Below, one piece after another: positions 1-8,125 of a DNA stretch of 64,000 nt. This DNA is from Microcoleus vaginatus_C. Its GTDB lineage: Bacteria > Cyanobacteriota > Cyanobacteriia > Cyanobacteriales > Microcoleaceae. The notes beneath the pieces are model-generated. The model did not search any database. It was not told where the DNA came from and saw only the letters and a program-made list of their open reading frames with translations. A program made the translations under genes and the position numbers. Location: assembly GCA_040004035.1 (NCBI GenBank), contig JAMPLN010000017.1; one strand, given 5' to 3'. Each line of letters begins with the position of its first letter. Position 1 is the first letter of the stretch.

Positions 1-10
1 ACCCATTTGT

Positions 11-170
11 CGCTACGAGCGACCGATGATCGGTACGAGCGACCGATGATCGGTACGAGCGACTGATTGTCGGTACGAGCGACTGATTGTCGGTACGAGC
101 GACTGATTGTCGGTACGAGCGACTGATTGTCGGCTCAATCGCCTGATTGTCGGTATGATCGAATCAATGA
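11..170. repeat. 20-bp tandem repeat, about 8 units
   Basis: A 20-bp unit resembling cggtacgagcgactgattgt repeats head to tail about eight times. The middle copies are nearly identical and the last two (131-170) are degenerate. Each unit carries a HIP1-like gagcgac/cgatcg core. Both strands stay open through it only because 20-bp units cycle through all frames, so the frames that cross it are not treated as genes. The array may continue upstream of the window. Confidence 0.85.
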
Positions 171-205
171 CGTGGCGATCGACCGTCCTCACTCTTTTAA
201 GATAC

Positions 206-400
206 AAGGGGCGGGTTTCACCAACCATAATTGCCTGAAACAAACAATCTCAAAAACCCGCCCCCACCCAGCGAAAAATCATCATCTACATTTTAACATT
301 CGATGCAAATTTCAGGTTGATGTGGGTTATTGGTGGGGTGGGGGCGGGTTTATCTAGATTGTTGGTCATCGTTATATATGGTTTGTAAAACCCGCCCCTA
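206..400. repeat. Paired hairpin element built from ggggcgggttt arms
   Basis: Arms ggggcgggttt at 208-218 and 341-351 face aaacccgcccc at 254-264 and 388-398, giving two consecutive hairpins. In addition acccgcccccaccc (256-269) is the exact reverse complement of gggtgggggcgggt (337-350). It looks like a small non-coding dispersed repeat (MITE- or REP-like) lying downstream of the CHAT gene. No gene is seen in 1-424. Confidence 0.6.
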
Positions 401-424
401 CAAAATCCTGATGCCACACCTAAC

Positions 425-3400
425 TTAATATCCCGTTGCACAGAAGGCCGCCCAATATTTCGGATCGCTGAAAGGCTGTTCTTCATTCGAGTTAATTAAC
501 CACAATTCCGTACCTTGTTGCCATTTTTCATCTAAATTTAACAATTTTACCAAAACTCTAACATCCTCCTTACTAACACCGCGCATCCAATTTTGCGCCG
601 CATTCAAAGCGACTGCTACTGAATCTGCATCCGGCAATTCCTGATAAAATTTAATCATCAAAATTGCCGTGGCAAAATCATCGACAGCCCACAGACTGCT
701 GACAACATTTATGCTACCCGCATACAAAAAACCGCTGGGTAAACCAATGTATTCATCGGTCATTGCGGTTGAGTCGGTTAACCCGGTTTCGCAGGCCGAA
801 AGTGTGACGAGACTGCACTCTGGTAACTGCAAATCGGCAAAGATTTCTCGCAGGGTGAGGCATTTTTCTGGGATGGCTTTTCTGCCGCTGCGTAGGGTGA
901 CATAGCGCTGTTTTTCATCGGGCTGATTTGACTCTGGGGGCGGGGGTGAGGTTTGCGGTTCCAGGGAATCGGCTAAGACTAGGGATGACAGCAGCGGATA
1001 CTCAAAGTTGAAAATGCCGTGACAGGAAAAGTGCAGGTAGTTGGCATTTGAGAGGTTTTCTCGGTTTTCGTTGAGGGCGATTTTTGTGGCTTGTTTTTTG
1101 AGTAAAACTTGATGGGGATTGAATCGGGTTTTGATGGTTTCTACTTCCATGTCGGCGTTGAATAAATCTTCGGTGGGATTCTGGAGGGCGAAGAGTTGTT
1201 GCTGATTTGGTGGGGGGGAGTTTCTGGTGGTGATGCGATTTTTTACGAGTTGCAGCAGTTGCAAGCTGGGGGCGTATTTCACGCCTGCGGGGAAGCTGTC
1301 GAGGAGGTAGCCGCGAAAGTTGGTTTTTTCTTGAAATCGGGTTTCTGAGGTGAATTGTAGGGCGTGGAGGGGGAATAGGTGCAGGTAGCGGTGGGGTACT
1401 AGGATTAGTTGTTTGCAGTTGGGGGAGATGTGGGCGATTATCTCGTTTAGTCGCAGGATTTCTGAGAGTTTTTCGAGTTTTTGGGATAGGGTTTTTTGCC
1501 AGGTTGTGTTGGTATTTTTGTTGCGGTATTCGTCGAGATAGTTGTTTTTCCAGGTTTCTAATTCGGCTATTTCGGTTGTGGTATATGTGACTGGTTTTAT
1601 GCAGTCGCGGGTGATGATGAAGGCTGATCCTCCCCAGCTATCGTCGGAGTTGGAGTTATTGCCGATGTACCATTCTATGATTGCTGTTTCGGTGTCTAAG
1701 GTTTGTTGGAATTTGGTGATGTCGATGGGTTCGACTTTTTGAGTTAGGGTGAATTCTGGTTCTCGCTGTTTTATCTGTTCCAGCAGTTGTGCTAGTTGCT
1801 GTAAGGTTGTTTCTAATTTGGCTTTTTGTTGTTGGAAAGATTCGGGACTGAGACTGCGGGTTTGGGTTGTGCGTTGTGAGGGAGAGTCTTCGGGACCCCC
1901 CCCCGGCCCCCCCCTTACCAAGGGGGGGGAAAGAGGGGGAGGAGATGGGGTTTCTGTTTCTAGGAATTGTTGGGAGGCGGCGATTTGGCGGCGCAGGTTT
2001 TGGAGTTGCTGTTTCTCGGTTTCGGTGGCTGTTTTGGGGTAGATTTCGCTGTTGGTGAAGAGTTCGACTAGGTAGCGGGATTTGCTGCGTTCGATTGTTT
2101 GCAGGGCTTTGTCATATTGTTGGTGATTGATGCAGGATTGCATCATTTTTTCGTAGACATCGAGATTTTCTTCGATGATTTCTCGTTTGCGTTTGTCGGA
2201 TGTTATCCACTCGCGGCTTTGTTCGACTGCTTCGATGGCTTTTTCGTAGCCGAATATGGCTGTTTCCCACACACTTTCTGCAAATCCTAAATTGCCTAGA
2301 TTTCTACCTGTTTGCAGACAGTCAATTGGCAAAGCTGTGGGAGTGTAAACTTGTAAAGCTGCTTCCCAAAGTCGGATCGCTCTTTCTATATTCTCACCTC
2401 TGTCTTCCTTGATTCTGTTTCTGTAAGCTTCTCCTAAATTATTTTGAGTCATCGCCCAATCTTGGGGAACAGCATCGCGGGTGCGAACTTGTAAAGCTGC
2501 TTCATAAAATGCGATCGCCCTTTCGATATTCTCACCCCGTTCTCCCTTGATTCTGTAACTGTAAGCAATTGCCAAATTATTTTGAGTCATCGCCCACTCT
2601 TGGGGAACAGCATCGCGGGTGCGAACTTGTAAAACTGCTTCATAAAATGCGATCGCCCTTTCGATATTCTCACCCCGTTCTCCCTTGATTCTGCGAGAGT
2701 AAGCAGCAGCCAAATTATTTTGAGTTGTCGCCCAATCTAGGGGAAAAGCATCGCTGGTGTAAACTTGTAAAGCTGCTTCAAAAAATGCGATCGCCTTTTC
2801 GATATTCTCACCCCGTTCTCCCTTGATTCTGTTACTGTAAGCAAGTGCGAAATTATTTTGAGTCTGTGCCCAATCTTGGGGAAAAGCATCGCGGGTGCGA
2901 ACTTGTAAAGCAGCTTCATAAAATGCGATTGCCTTTTCGATATTCTCACCCCGTTCTCCTTTGATTCTGTTACGGTAAGCTTCTCCCAAATTATTTTGAA
3001 TAATCGCCCATTGTTGCGGGAAAGCAGGGCGCGTGTAAACTTGTAAAGCTGCTTCATAAAAGGCGATCGCCCTTTCGATATTCTCACCCCGTTCTCCTTT
3101 GATTCTGTTACGGTAAGCTTCTCCCAAATTATTTTGAGTCATCGCCCAATTTTGCGGGAAAGCAGGGCGGGTGTAAATTTCACTAGCTGCTTCATAAAAT
3201 GCGATTGCCTTTTCGATATTCTCTCCTCTATCTTCCTTGATTCTGTCGCTGTAAGCAGTTGCTAAATTATTTTGAATCTCTCCCCATTTTTCGGGATCAT
3301 CATATCGGTTAAAAAATTTCAGTGCCACCTCGTAGCCTGCAATGGCAATTTCCCTATTGCTGCTTTTGCTACCCAGTGGAAACTCTTGAATCAAGTTACT

Positions 3401-3607
3401 GAAGTTGACAATATTAATAATAATGTCTCTAGCTTGGCGGAAATTTTTTTCTGCTAGGATTTTAGTTACCCACTTCCGTAAAAATCCCGCAAAGTCATCA
3501 TCGATCCGTTTTCTCTTGGCTTTCAGGATGGCGATTTGTGCTTCTTCGTTGGGGGAGTTGATCAGGGATTCGATCAGGTCGAAATAGGTGTGTTTTTTGC
3601 TTTTCAT
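425..3607 (-). CDS. TPR-repeat CHAT-domain protein (caspase/separase-like fold)
   Basis: About 1060 residues. The N-terminal half holds about eight TPR units of 40 residues, each carrying a version of TQNNLGEAYRNRIKGERGEN. A coiled linker follows, then a C-terminal CHAT domain (about 760-1050) with the expected His in LHFSCHG (about 862) and Cys in LSACETG (about 937), so a protease-type His-Cys dyad is present. CHAT proteins are caspase/separase relatives often used in regulated cell death or defence; no substrate is evident here. The open frame extends upstream to 3763, but that part encodes two KPGFF stretches read from the dispersed aaacccggttt repeat and overlaps the alaS end, so I place the start at the ATG ending at 3607 (3619 is the alternative). 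The Shine-Dalgarno is weak in either case. The linker near 1890-1935 contains a C/G-rich inserted repeat translated as PPLVRGGPGGG. Confidence 0.85.
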   Translation of the reverse strand: MKSKKHTYFDLIESLINSPNEEAQIAILKAKRKRIDDDFAGFLRKWVTKILAEKNFRQARDIIINIVNFSNLIQEFPLGSKSSNREIAIAGYEVALKFFNRYDDPEKWGEIQNNLATAYSDRIKEDRGENIEKAIAFYEAASEIYTRPAFPQNWAMTQNNLGEAYRNRIKGERGENIERAIAFYEAALQVYTRPAFPQQWAIIQNNLGEAYRNRIKGERGENIEKAIAFYEAALQVRTRDAFPQDWAQTQNNFALAYSNRIKGERGENIEKAIAFFEAALQVYTSDAFPLDWATTQNNLAAAYSRRIKGERGENIERAIAFYEAVLQVRTRDAVPQEWAMTQNNLAIAYSYRIKGERGENIERAIAFYEAALQVRTRDAVPQDWAMTQNNLGEAYRNRIKEDRGENIERAIRLWEAALQVYTPTALPIDCLQTGRNLGNLGFAESVWETAIFGYEKAIEAVEQSREWITSDKRKREIIEENLDVYEKMMQSCINHQQYDKALQTIERSKSRYLVELFTNSEIYPKTATETEKQQLQNLRRQIAASQQFLETETPSPPPLSPPLVRGGPGGGPEDSPSQRTTQTRSLSPESFQQQKAKLETTLQQLAQLLEQIKQREPEFTLTQKVEPIDITKFQQTLDTETAIIEWYIGNNSNSDDSWGGSAFIITRDCIKPVTYTTTEIAELETWKNNYLDEYRNKNTNTTWQKTLSQKLEKLSEILRLNEIIAHISPNCKQLILVPHRYLHLFPLHALQFTSETRFQEKTNFRGYLLDSFPAGVKYAPSLQLLQLVKNRITTRNSPPPNQQQLFALQNPTEDLFNADMEVETIKTRFNPHQVLLKKQATKIALNENRENLSNANYLHFSCHGIFNFEYPLLSSLVLADSLEPQTSPPPPESNQPDEKQRYVTLRSGRKAIPEKCLTLREIFADLQLPECSLVTLSACETGLTDSTAMTDEYIGLPSGFLYAGSINVVSSLWAVDDFATAILMIKFYQELPDADSVAVALNAAQNWMRGVSKEDVRVLVKLLNLDEKWQQGTELWLINSNEEQPFSDPKYWAAFCATGY

Positions 3608-3663
3608 TGCACTACCCATGTTTGGGATATTGTACATTTTTTGTGGGCTTGGCGCGGGGATGA

Positions 3664-3726
3664 AGAAACCGGGTTTTTGGGAGTTTTCGGGTGTTGGCCG
3701 ATGATTGTCGAAAAAACCCGGTTTCT
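3664..3726. terminator. Long hairpin between alaS and the CHAT gene
   Basis: The arms agaaaccgggttttt (3664-3678) and aaaaacccggtttct (3712-3726) are exact reverse complements. This is the dispersed aaacccggtttct element in inverted pair form. It sits just after the alaS stop, so it can act as a terminator, but it has no role-specific signature beyond the stem and T-run. Confidence 0.5.
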
Positions 3727-3746
3727 GGGCTCGGCGCGGGGATGAA

Positions 3747-6398
3747 TTAACCCAACCCTTCAACTAACAGATTGCGAGCACTTTCCAGCGCTGACTGCAA
3801 CTTACTTGCATCGCGTCCCCCAGCTTGCGCCAAATTAGGTCGCCCGCCGCCTTTTCCGCCGCAAATTTGAGCAATTCCCCCGATAAACTTGCCAGCTTGC
3901 AATCCTTTCTTATTAACTTCGGGACTAAAAGCAGCCACCAAACTTACCTTGTCCGGTTCAGGAATTGATGCCAAAACAACCGCAGCATTTCCTAACTTTT
4001 GCTGCAATCTTTCCGCCGCAATTTTCAGCGCTTCCGTATCCACATCACCCAATTGAGCTACAATGATTTTGAATTCGCCGAGATCCTCAGCCGCACTCAG
4101 CAACTGGTCGGATTTCGCGATCGCCAATTCCGACTTCACAGCAGCCAAATGTTTCTGAGTATCCTTCAACTCATTCTGCAAATTAGTAATTCGGTTCGGC
4201 AATTCTTCAGGCTTCGCCTTAAATCGATCGCCCAAATCGCGCACCACCTTATCGCGCACATTCAAATAGTCCAAAACAGCTTGACCAGAAACCGCTTCAA
4301 TCCTGCGAGTTCCCGCCGCTACCCCCGCTTCGGAAACAATCTTAAACAGCCCGATTTCTGCCGTATTGCTGACGTGAGTCCCGCCGCACAATTCCATCGA
4401 AACGCCGGGAAAATCGATAACCCGCACCACGTCGCCGTACTTCTCGCCAAACATCGCAGTCGCGCCTTTTTCTCTCGCAAGGGCGATCGGCATTTCTGCA
4501 ACGACCGCAGCGTGCGCCTCAGCAATCCAACTATTAACTAAATCCTCAATTTTCTGCAACTCTTCTGCTGTGACAGCGCGCGGAGAATTGAAATCAAACC
4601 GCAATCTCTCAGACGATACCAGCGAACCAGCTTGCGAAATCGAATCGTCCACAATTTTCCGCAAAGCTGATTGTAATAAGTGAGTTGCTGTGTGGTTAGC
4701 CTGAATTCGGCGGCGACCGCTATTGTCAATCTTCGCAGTAATACTATCGCCCACTCTCAGCGTTCCCCGTTCCACAAAGCCGAAATGCACGAAGAAATCC
4801 GATTCCTTCTTCACATCATCAACTCTTACTAACAAGCCATCACCATTATCTCCGCTTTTTAAATAACCTTTATCCCCAATTTGTCCGCCTGATTCTGCAT
4901 AAAACGGCGTTTGGTTCAACACAACTTGTACCTCGGTATCGGCGGCTGCTTCCTCGACAGATTTGCCGTCAACCAAGATAACTTCTACCTCAGCTAAACT
5001 CGACAATTCAGCATAACCGACAAACTCAGTTCCCTGGATTGTTTCAGCCAACTTATCCAAAGAACCCTGCACAGTCAAATCGATTGTTTGGCGAGCATCT
5101 TTAGCGCGAGTTTGCTGTTCCTTCATCGCCGCTTCAAAGCCGTCCAAATCCACAGAAATTCCCTGTTCCTCAGCAATTTCTTGAGTCAGTTCTAAGGGGA
5201 AACCGTAGGTATCGTAAAGAGTGAAAGCATCTTGACCGCTGATTTGTTGGTTGGTTTGCTGTTTTGTGCGATCGACAATTTCCTCCAGCAGCTTCTCTCC
5301 GCGTTCCAAAGTCTTGAGAAACTGCGCCTCTTCCCTTGCCAATTCCGCCTTAATTTGAGCTTCCCGCCGCCGCACGTTCGGATAAGCAGCTTCCGAAAGG
5401 GCGATCGCGCTTTCAGCCACCCGCACCGTAAATTCGCCATGAATTCCAATCAGTCGCCCGTGGCGCACCACCCGGCGAATCAACCGGCGCAAAATGTAAC
5501 CCCGACCAACATTCGACGCGCGAATTTCGTCCGCAATCATGTGCACCACAGCCCGAATGTGATCGCCAATTACTTTCAGCGAAACCTTGACTTTTTCATC
5601 GCTATTGTGGTAATCAATCCCGGCAATTTCCGCCGCCGATTGAATGATCGGAAAAATCAAATCTGTTTCGTAATTATTGGGGACTTTCTGGAGGATTTGC
5701 GCCATCCGTTCCAGTCCCAAGCCAGTATCAATATTTTGATTTTGCAGCGGTGTTAAATTGCCCTCTGCATCTTTATTGTACTGCATGAAAACCAGGTTGT
5801 AGAATTCAATAAACCTGGTATCATCTTCGAGGTCAATATTGTCGCCTCTCTCTGGGTGGAAATCATAGTAAATCTCCGAACACGGGCCGCAGGGGCCAGT
5901 CGGGCCGGATTGCCAGAAATTGTCATCTTCTCCCATGCGCTGAATCCGATCGCCCGGAATGCCAATTTCATCGCGCCAAATCGCAAAAGCTTCGTCATCT
6001 TCTCGGAAAACGCTAACAACCAAATTGGACGCTGGTAAACCGAAAACTTCCGTGGAAAGTTCCCACGCCCAGGCGATCGCCTGTTTCTTGAAATAATCCC
6101 CGAAACTGAAGTTGCCCAACATTTCAAAAAACGTGTGGTGGCGGGCGGTGCGACCGACGTTTTCGATGTCGTTGGTGCGGATACACTTTTGAGAAGTCGT
6201 GGCGCGCGGTGATTCGGCCGTGCGCTGTCCGAGAAATATCGGCTTGAATTGTAGCATTCCGGCGATCGTCAGCAACACCGTCGGATCTTCGGGCACCAAA
6301 GAAGCACTCGGCAAGATTTTATGTCCCCGCTGAGCATAAAAGTCGAGGAAGGTTTGGCGGATTTGGCTGCCACTGAGAAACTTAGGAGAAATAGACAT
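3747..6398 (-). CDS. alaS: Alanine--tRNA ligase
   Basis: 883 residues, normal for bacterial AlaRS, which charges tRNA-Ala in the cytoplasm. The class II catalytic core is at the N-terminus (TIAGMLQFKPIFLGQ; RHHTFFEMLGNFSFGDYFK). The editing domain has the zinc ligands HTATH and CGGTH, and the C-terminal DHHA1-type region ends with a glycine-rich segment containing GGKGGGRPNLAQAGG. I start at the ATG ending at 6398 (MSISPKFLSGSQIRQ), because the longer frame to 6488 adds a KPGF-containing stretch that comes from a dispersed repeat. The upstream region on the minus strand carries the repeat listed at 6446-6556. Housekeeping gene; nothing links it functionally to the CHAT gene. Confidence 0.97.
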   Translation of the reverse strand: MSISPKFLSGSQIRQTFLDFYAQRGHKILPSASLVPEDPTVLLTIAGMLQFKPIFLGQRTAESPRATTSQKCIRTNDIENVGRTARHHTFFEMLGNFSFGDYFKKQAIAWAWELSTEVFGLPASNLVVSVFREDDEAFAIWRDEIGIPGDRIQRMGEDDNFWQSGPTGPCGPCSEIYYDFHPERGDNIDLEDDTRFIEFYNLVFMQYNKDAEGNLTPLQNQNIDTGLGLERMAQILQKVPNNYETDLIFPIIQSAAEIAGIDYHNSDEKVKVSLKVIGDHIRAVVHMIADEIRASNVGRGYILRRLIRRVVRHGRLIGIHGEFTVRVAESAIALSEAAYPNVRRREAQIKAELAREEAQFLKTLERGEKLLEEIVDRTKQQTNQQISGQDAFTLYDTYGFPLELTQEIAEEQGISVDLDGFEAAMKEQQTRAKDARQTIDLTVQGSLDKLAETIQGTEFVGYAELSSLAEVEVILVDGKSVEEAAADTEVQVVLNQTPFYAESGGQIGDKGYLKSGDNGDGLLVRVDDVKKESDFFVHFGFVERGTLRVGDSITAKIDNSGRRRIQANHTATHLLQSALRKIVDDSISQAGSLVSSERLRFDFNSPRAVTAEELQKIEDLVNSWIAEAHAAVVAEMPIALAREKGATAMFGEKYGDVVRVIDFPGVSMELCGGTHVSNTAEIGLFKIVSEAGVAAGTRRIEAVSGQAVLDYLNVRDKVVRDLGDRFKAKPEELPNRITNLQNELKDTQKHLAAVKSELAIAKSDQLLSAAEDLGEFKIIVAQLGDVDTEALKIAAERLQQKLGNAAVVLASIPEPDKVSLVAAFSPEVNKKGLQAGKFIGGIAQICGGKGGGRPNLAQAGGRDASKLQSALESARNLLVEGLG

Positions 6399-6445
6399 GA
6401 CAAAAACACTTAAGTATGTAAAGATGTAGCAACAATAGAATTTAT

Positions 6446-6556
6446 AGGACTTACGCACGGGTGTCCAGAAACCCGGTTTTTCTACCAAAATACTTGCTTA
6501 AAATCCTCAATTTCCGTAGAAAAACCCGGTTTCTTGGTTTGGAGTGCGTGAGTGCT
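6446..6556. repeat. MITE-like inverted-repeat element upstream of alaS
   Basis: The outer ends are aggacttacgcac (6446-6458) and the imperfect complement gtgcgtgagtgct (6544-6556). Inside, acccggtttttctac and gtagaaaaacccggt form a perfect inverted pair. The outer ends match those of the element at 33475-33565, so this is a dispersed family with a nested aaacccggttt repeat. Confidence 0.6.
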
Positions 6557-7510
6557 AACTTACATCTATTTGGATATTCATATCATTATACTTAGTAATG
6601 TAAAGACCTATCAAGTTTTGCAAATTGTGCTTTACTCCTGGGAAAGGCCATGCTAACTTAATAATAGACACCGGGACAGAAAGAGAAAGGAGGTCGCTAT
6701 ATTTAGAAAGAAAGTTCGAGGATATAGGCATGGTGTCTCCGGTCTAGATTCCCAGGCGCAGCAGAAATTAACCGAACACAACTTGGAATAGTGGCGAACT
6801 GCCGATCGAGCAGTCAAGCCAAACCGCAGTCAAGTCAGACTTAGTTGTCGTTGCGGATTAAAAGTAAAGCTGCACAAGTTGTAAACCCTAGTAAGTAACA
6901 GTTCTCAACCGGAAACATCTCGTTTGTTAGAAAAAACAAAGTTCTCATATTATTGGGTCTGATCGCTGTCGATCGGGCCCTATGAATTTTTATAGGGCGA
7001 TCGCAGGAGGAGAGGCTTCGAGGGGCAGAGTTCGGTTGTATAAGTGCTTTCTGCTCAAACGCAACATCCCTCGGAGCCGATCGGCGAGCGATCGGTGCAG
7101 CTTTTGAGTTATATCTTATATATAATTAGACGTGGAGCGCGCGCCCCGCTTTTTGCCGGGGATCAAGCGCTATGGTATCAGGCACTGTCAAGATGCTATA
7201 TCATTGAGGATGTCAGTCAAGACATTAAAACCTACCGCGCTGTGCTGTATAGCAGCAAAGTCTACGCTTCTCTGAGCTTGGTGCAAGGCAAGGATAGCAA
7301 ACCGCCATTTTTGGTGACAAGACCCGGCTCAAAAATTTGAATCTCAGGATATTTAGAGTCAAAACTCTAAAAAATCCCATCCCCGACGCAGGGGTGAGAG
7401 TTCAAACAATAAAAGCCCGCCCCGTCAAAAAAGCTAGTGCCACCAACAAATTTCGTAAATCACTAGCACAGTTCTTAAACTCACAATGTCCGCAGATTGC
7501 AGGTACAAGC
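6557..7510 (+). other. Gene-poor stretch, possible structured RNA or long 5' leader
   Basis: This stretch of nearly 1 kb lies between divergent alaS and the signalling cluster. The part at 6665-6755 can fold back: agacacc near 6667 pairs with ggtgtct near 6733, and purine-rich segments lie between. A second hairpin-like stretch, atagggcgatcgc, is near 6993. An open frame at 7044-7340 (ATAA-poor, with plausible residue use near its end) overlaps the next frame and resembles nothing I know; it may be a decayed gene. I recognise no named RNA family such as rnpB, tmRNA or 6S RNA here. Confidence 0.35.
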
Positions 7511-8119
7511 ATGGCCGAAATAACTAAAGAAGAAATGCGCGAACGGCTGGGAAATATCGACCAGATTCGCGATATAATTTTTGGAGCGCAGCTTAGAGAA
7601 TACGACAACCGCTTCGATAAAATAGATTCCGACTTGTCGATGATGCAGCAAGATATGCAAGCTCGCATCGAACAAGTGAAAACAGTTCTGTCCTCAGAAA
7701 TGAAGGTGGCAGTTGATTCGTTAGAAAAGAAAGTTAAATCGCTCACCTCAAACACCCAAGAAGAAAGCGCCGATATCCGGCAGCAAATCGATCGCGTTAA
7801 CCGCAAATTCTCCAGCAGCATGGAAGCCCTCGACGAGGCGATCGACAATCAAACCAGTTCGCTTCGCGACGAACTCTCCAAAACCAGAGATCGACTATCT
7901 GAAGAAAGCCGCACTTTGAAAACACAGGTTTTTGAAGAGCTCGATCGTCGCTTTTCCATGCTCAGAGATGTTAAAGTTTCTAGAGACGACATGGCAGAAA
8001 TTCTGTTTGAACTCGGCATGAGGCTCAAAGGAACAGAATTTGTACCCGAACTTAAAGGCGTTGCGGATAATAAGTTAAATACCGAATTTCTGTTGCCGGA
8101 GCGCCACCATAACGGATAA
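7511..8119 (+). CDS. Conserved coiled-coil protein of the GTPase/OmpA cluster
   Basis: 202 residues starting MAEITKEEMRERLGNIDQIR. The frame is open from 7337, but the upstream part is basic, low-complexity and unlike the rest, so the internal ATG is preferred; only a weak agg precedes it. Residues 25-150 are almost wholly helical heptad-type sequence rich in E, K, Q, D and R with no transmembrane segment, so it is a soluble coiled-coil protein. The C-terminal 45 residues (DMAEILFELGMRLKGTEFVP) look like a small folded or docking segment. It ends 6 bp before the OmpA-like gene, so the two are probably co-transcribed. The function is not known; an adaptor or scaffold for the adjacent membrane protein or GTPase is an inference from position. 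Confidence 0.8.
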   Translation: MAEITKEEMRERLGNIDQIRDIIFGAQLREYDNRFDKIDSDLSMMQQDMQARIEQVKTVLSSEMKVAVDSLEKKVKSLTSNTQEESADIRQQIDRVNRKFSSSMEALDEAIDNQTSSLRDELSKTRDRLSEESRTLKTQVFEELDRRFSMLRDVKVSRDDMAEILFELGMRLKGTEFVPELKGVADNKLNTEFLLPERHHNG

Positions 8120-8125
8120 TAACGC

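Noticed and set aside
3608..3763. Longer N-terminus for the CHAT protein
   Set aside because: The KPGFF stretches are translations of the dispersed aaacccggttt repeat, and it overlaps the alaS end.
6399..6488. Longer N-terminus for alaS
   Set aside because: Adds repeat-derived KPGF sequence; the internal ATG gives the normal AlaRS length.
7044..7340. 98-codon frame before the signalling cluster
   Set aside because: Overlaps the next frame, no recognisable family, no clear ribosome-binding site; kept only as a comment under the intergenic entry.
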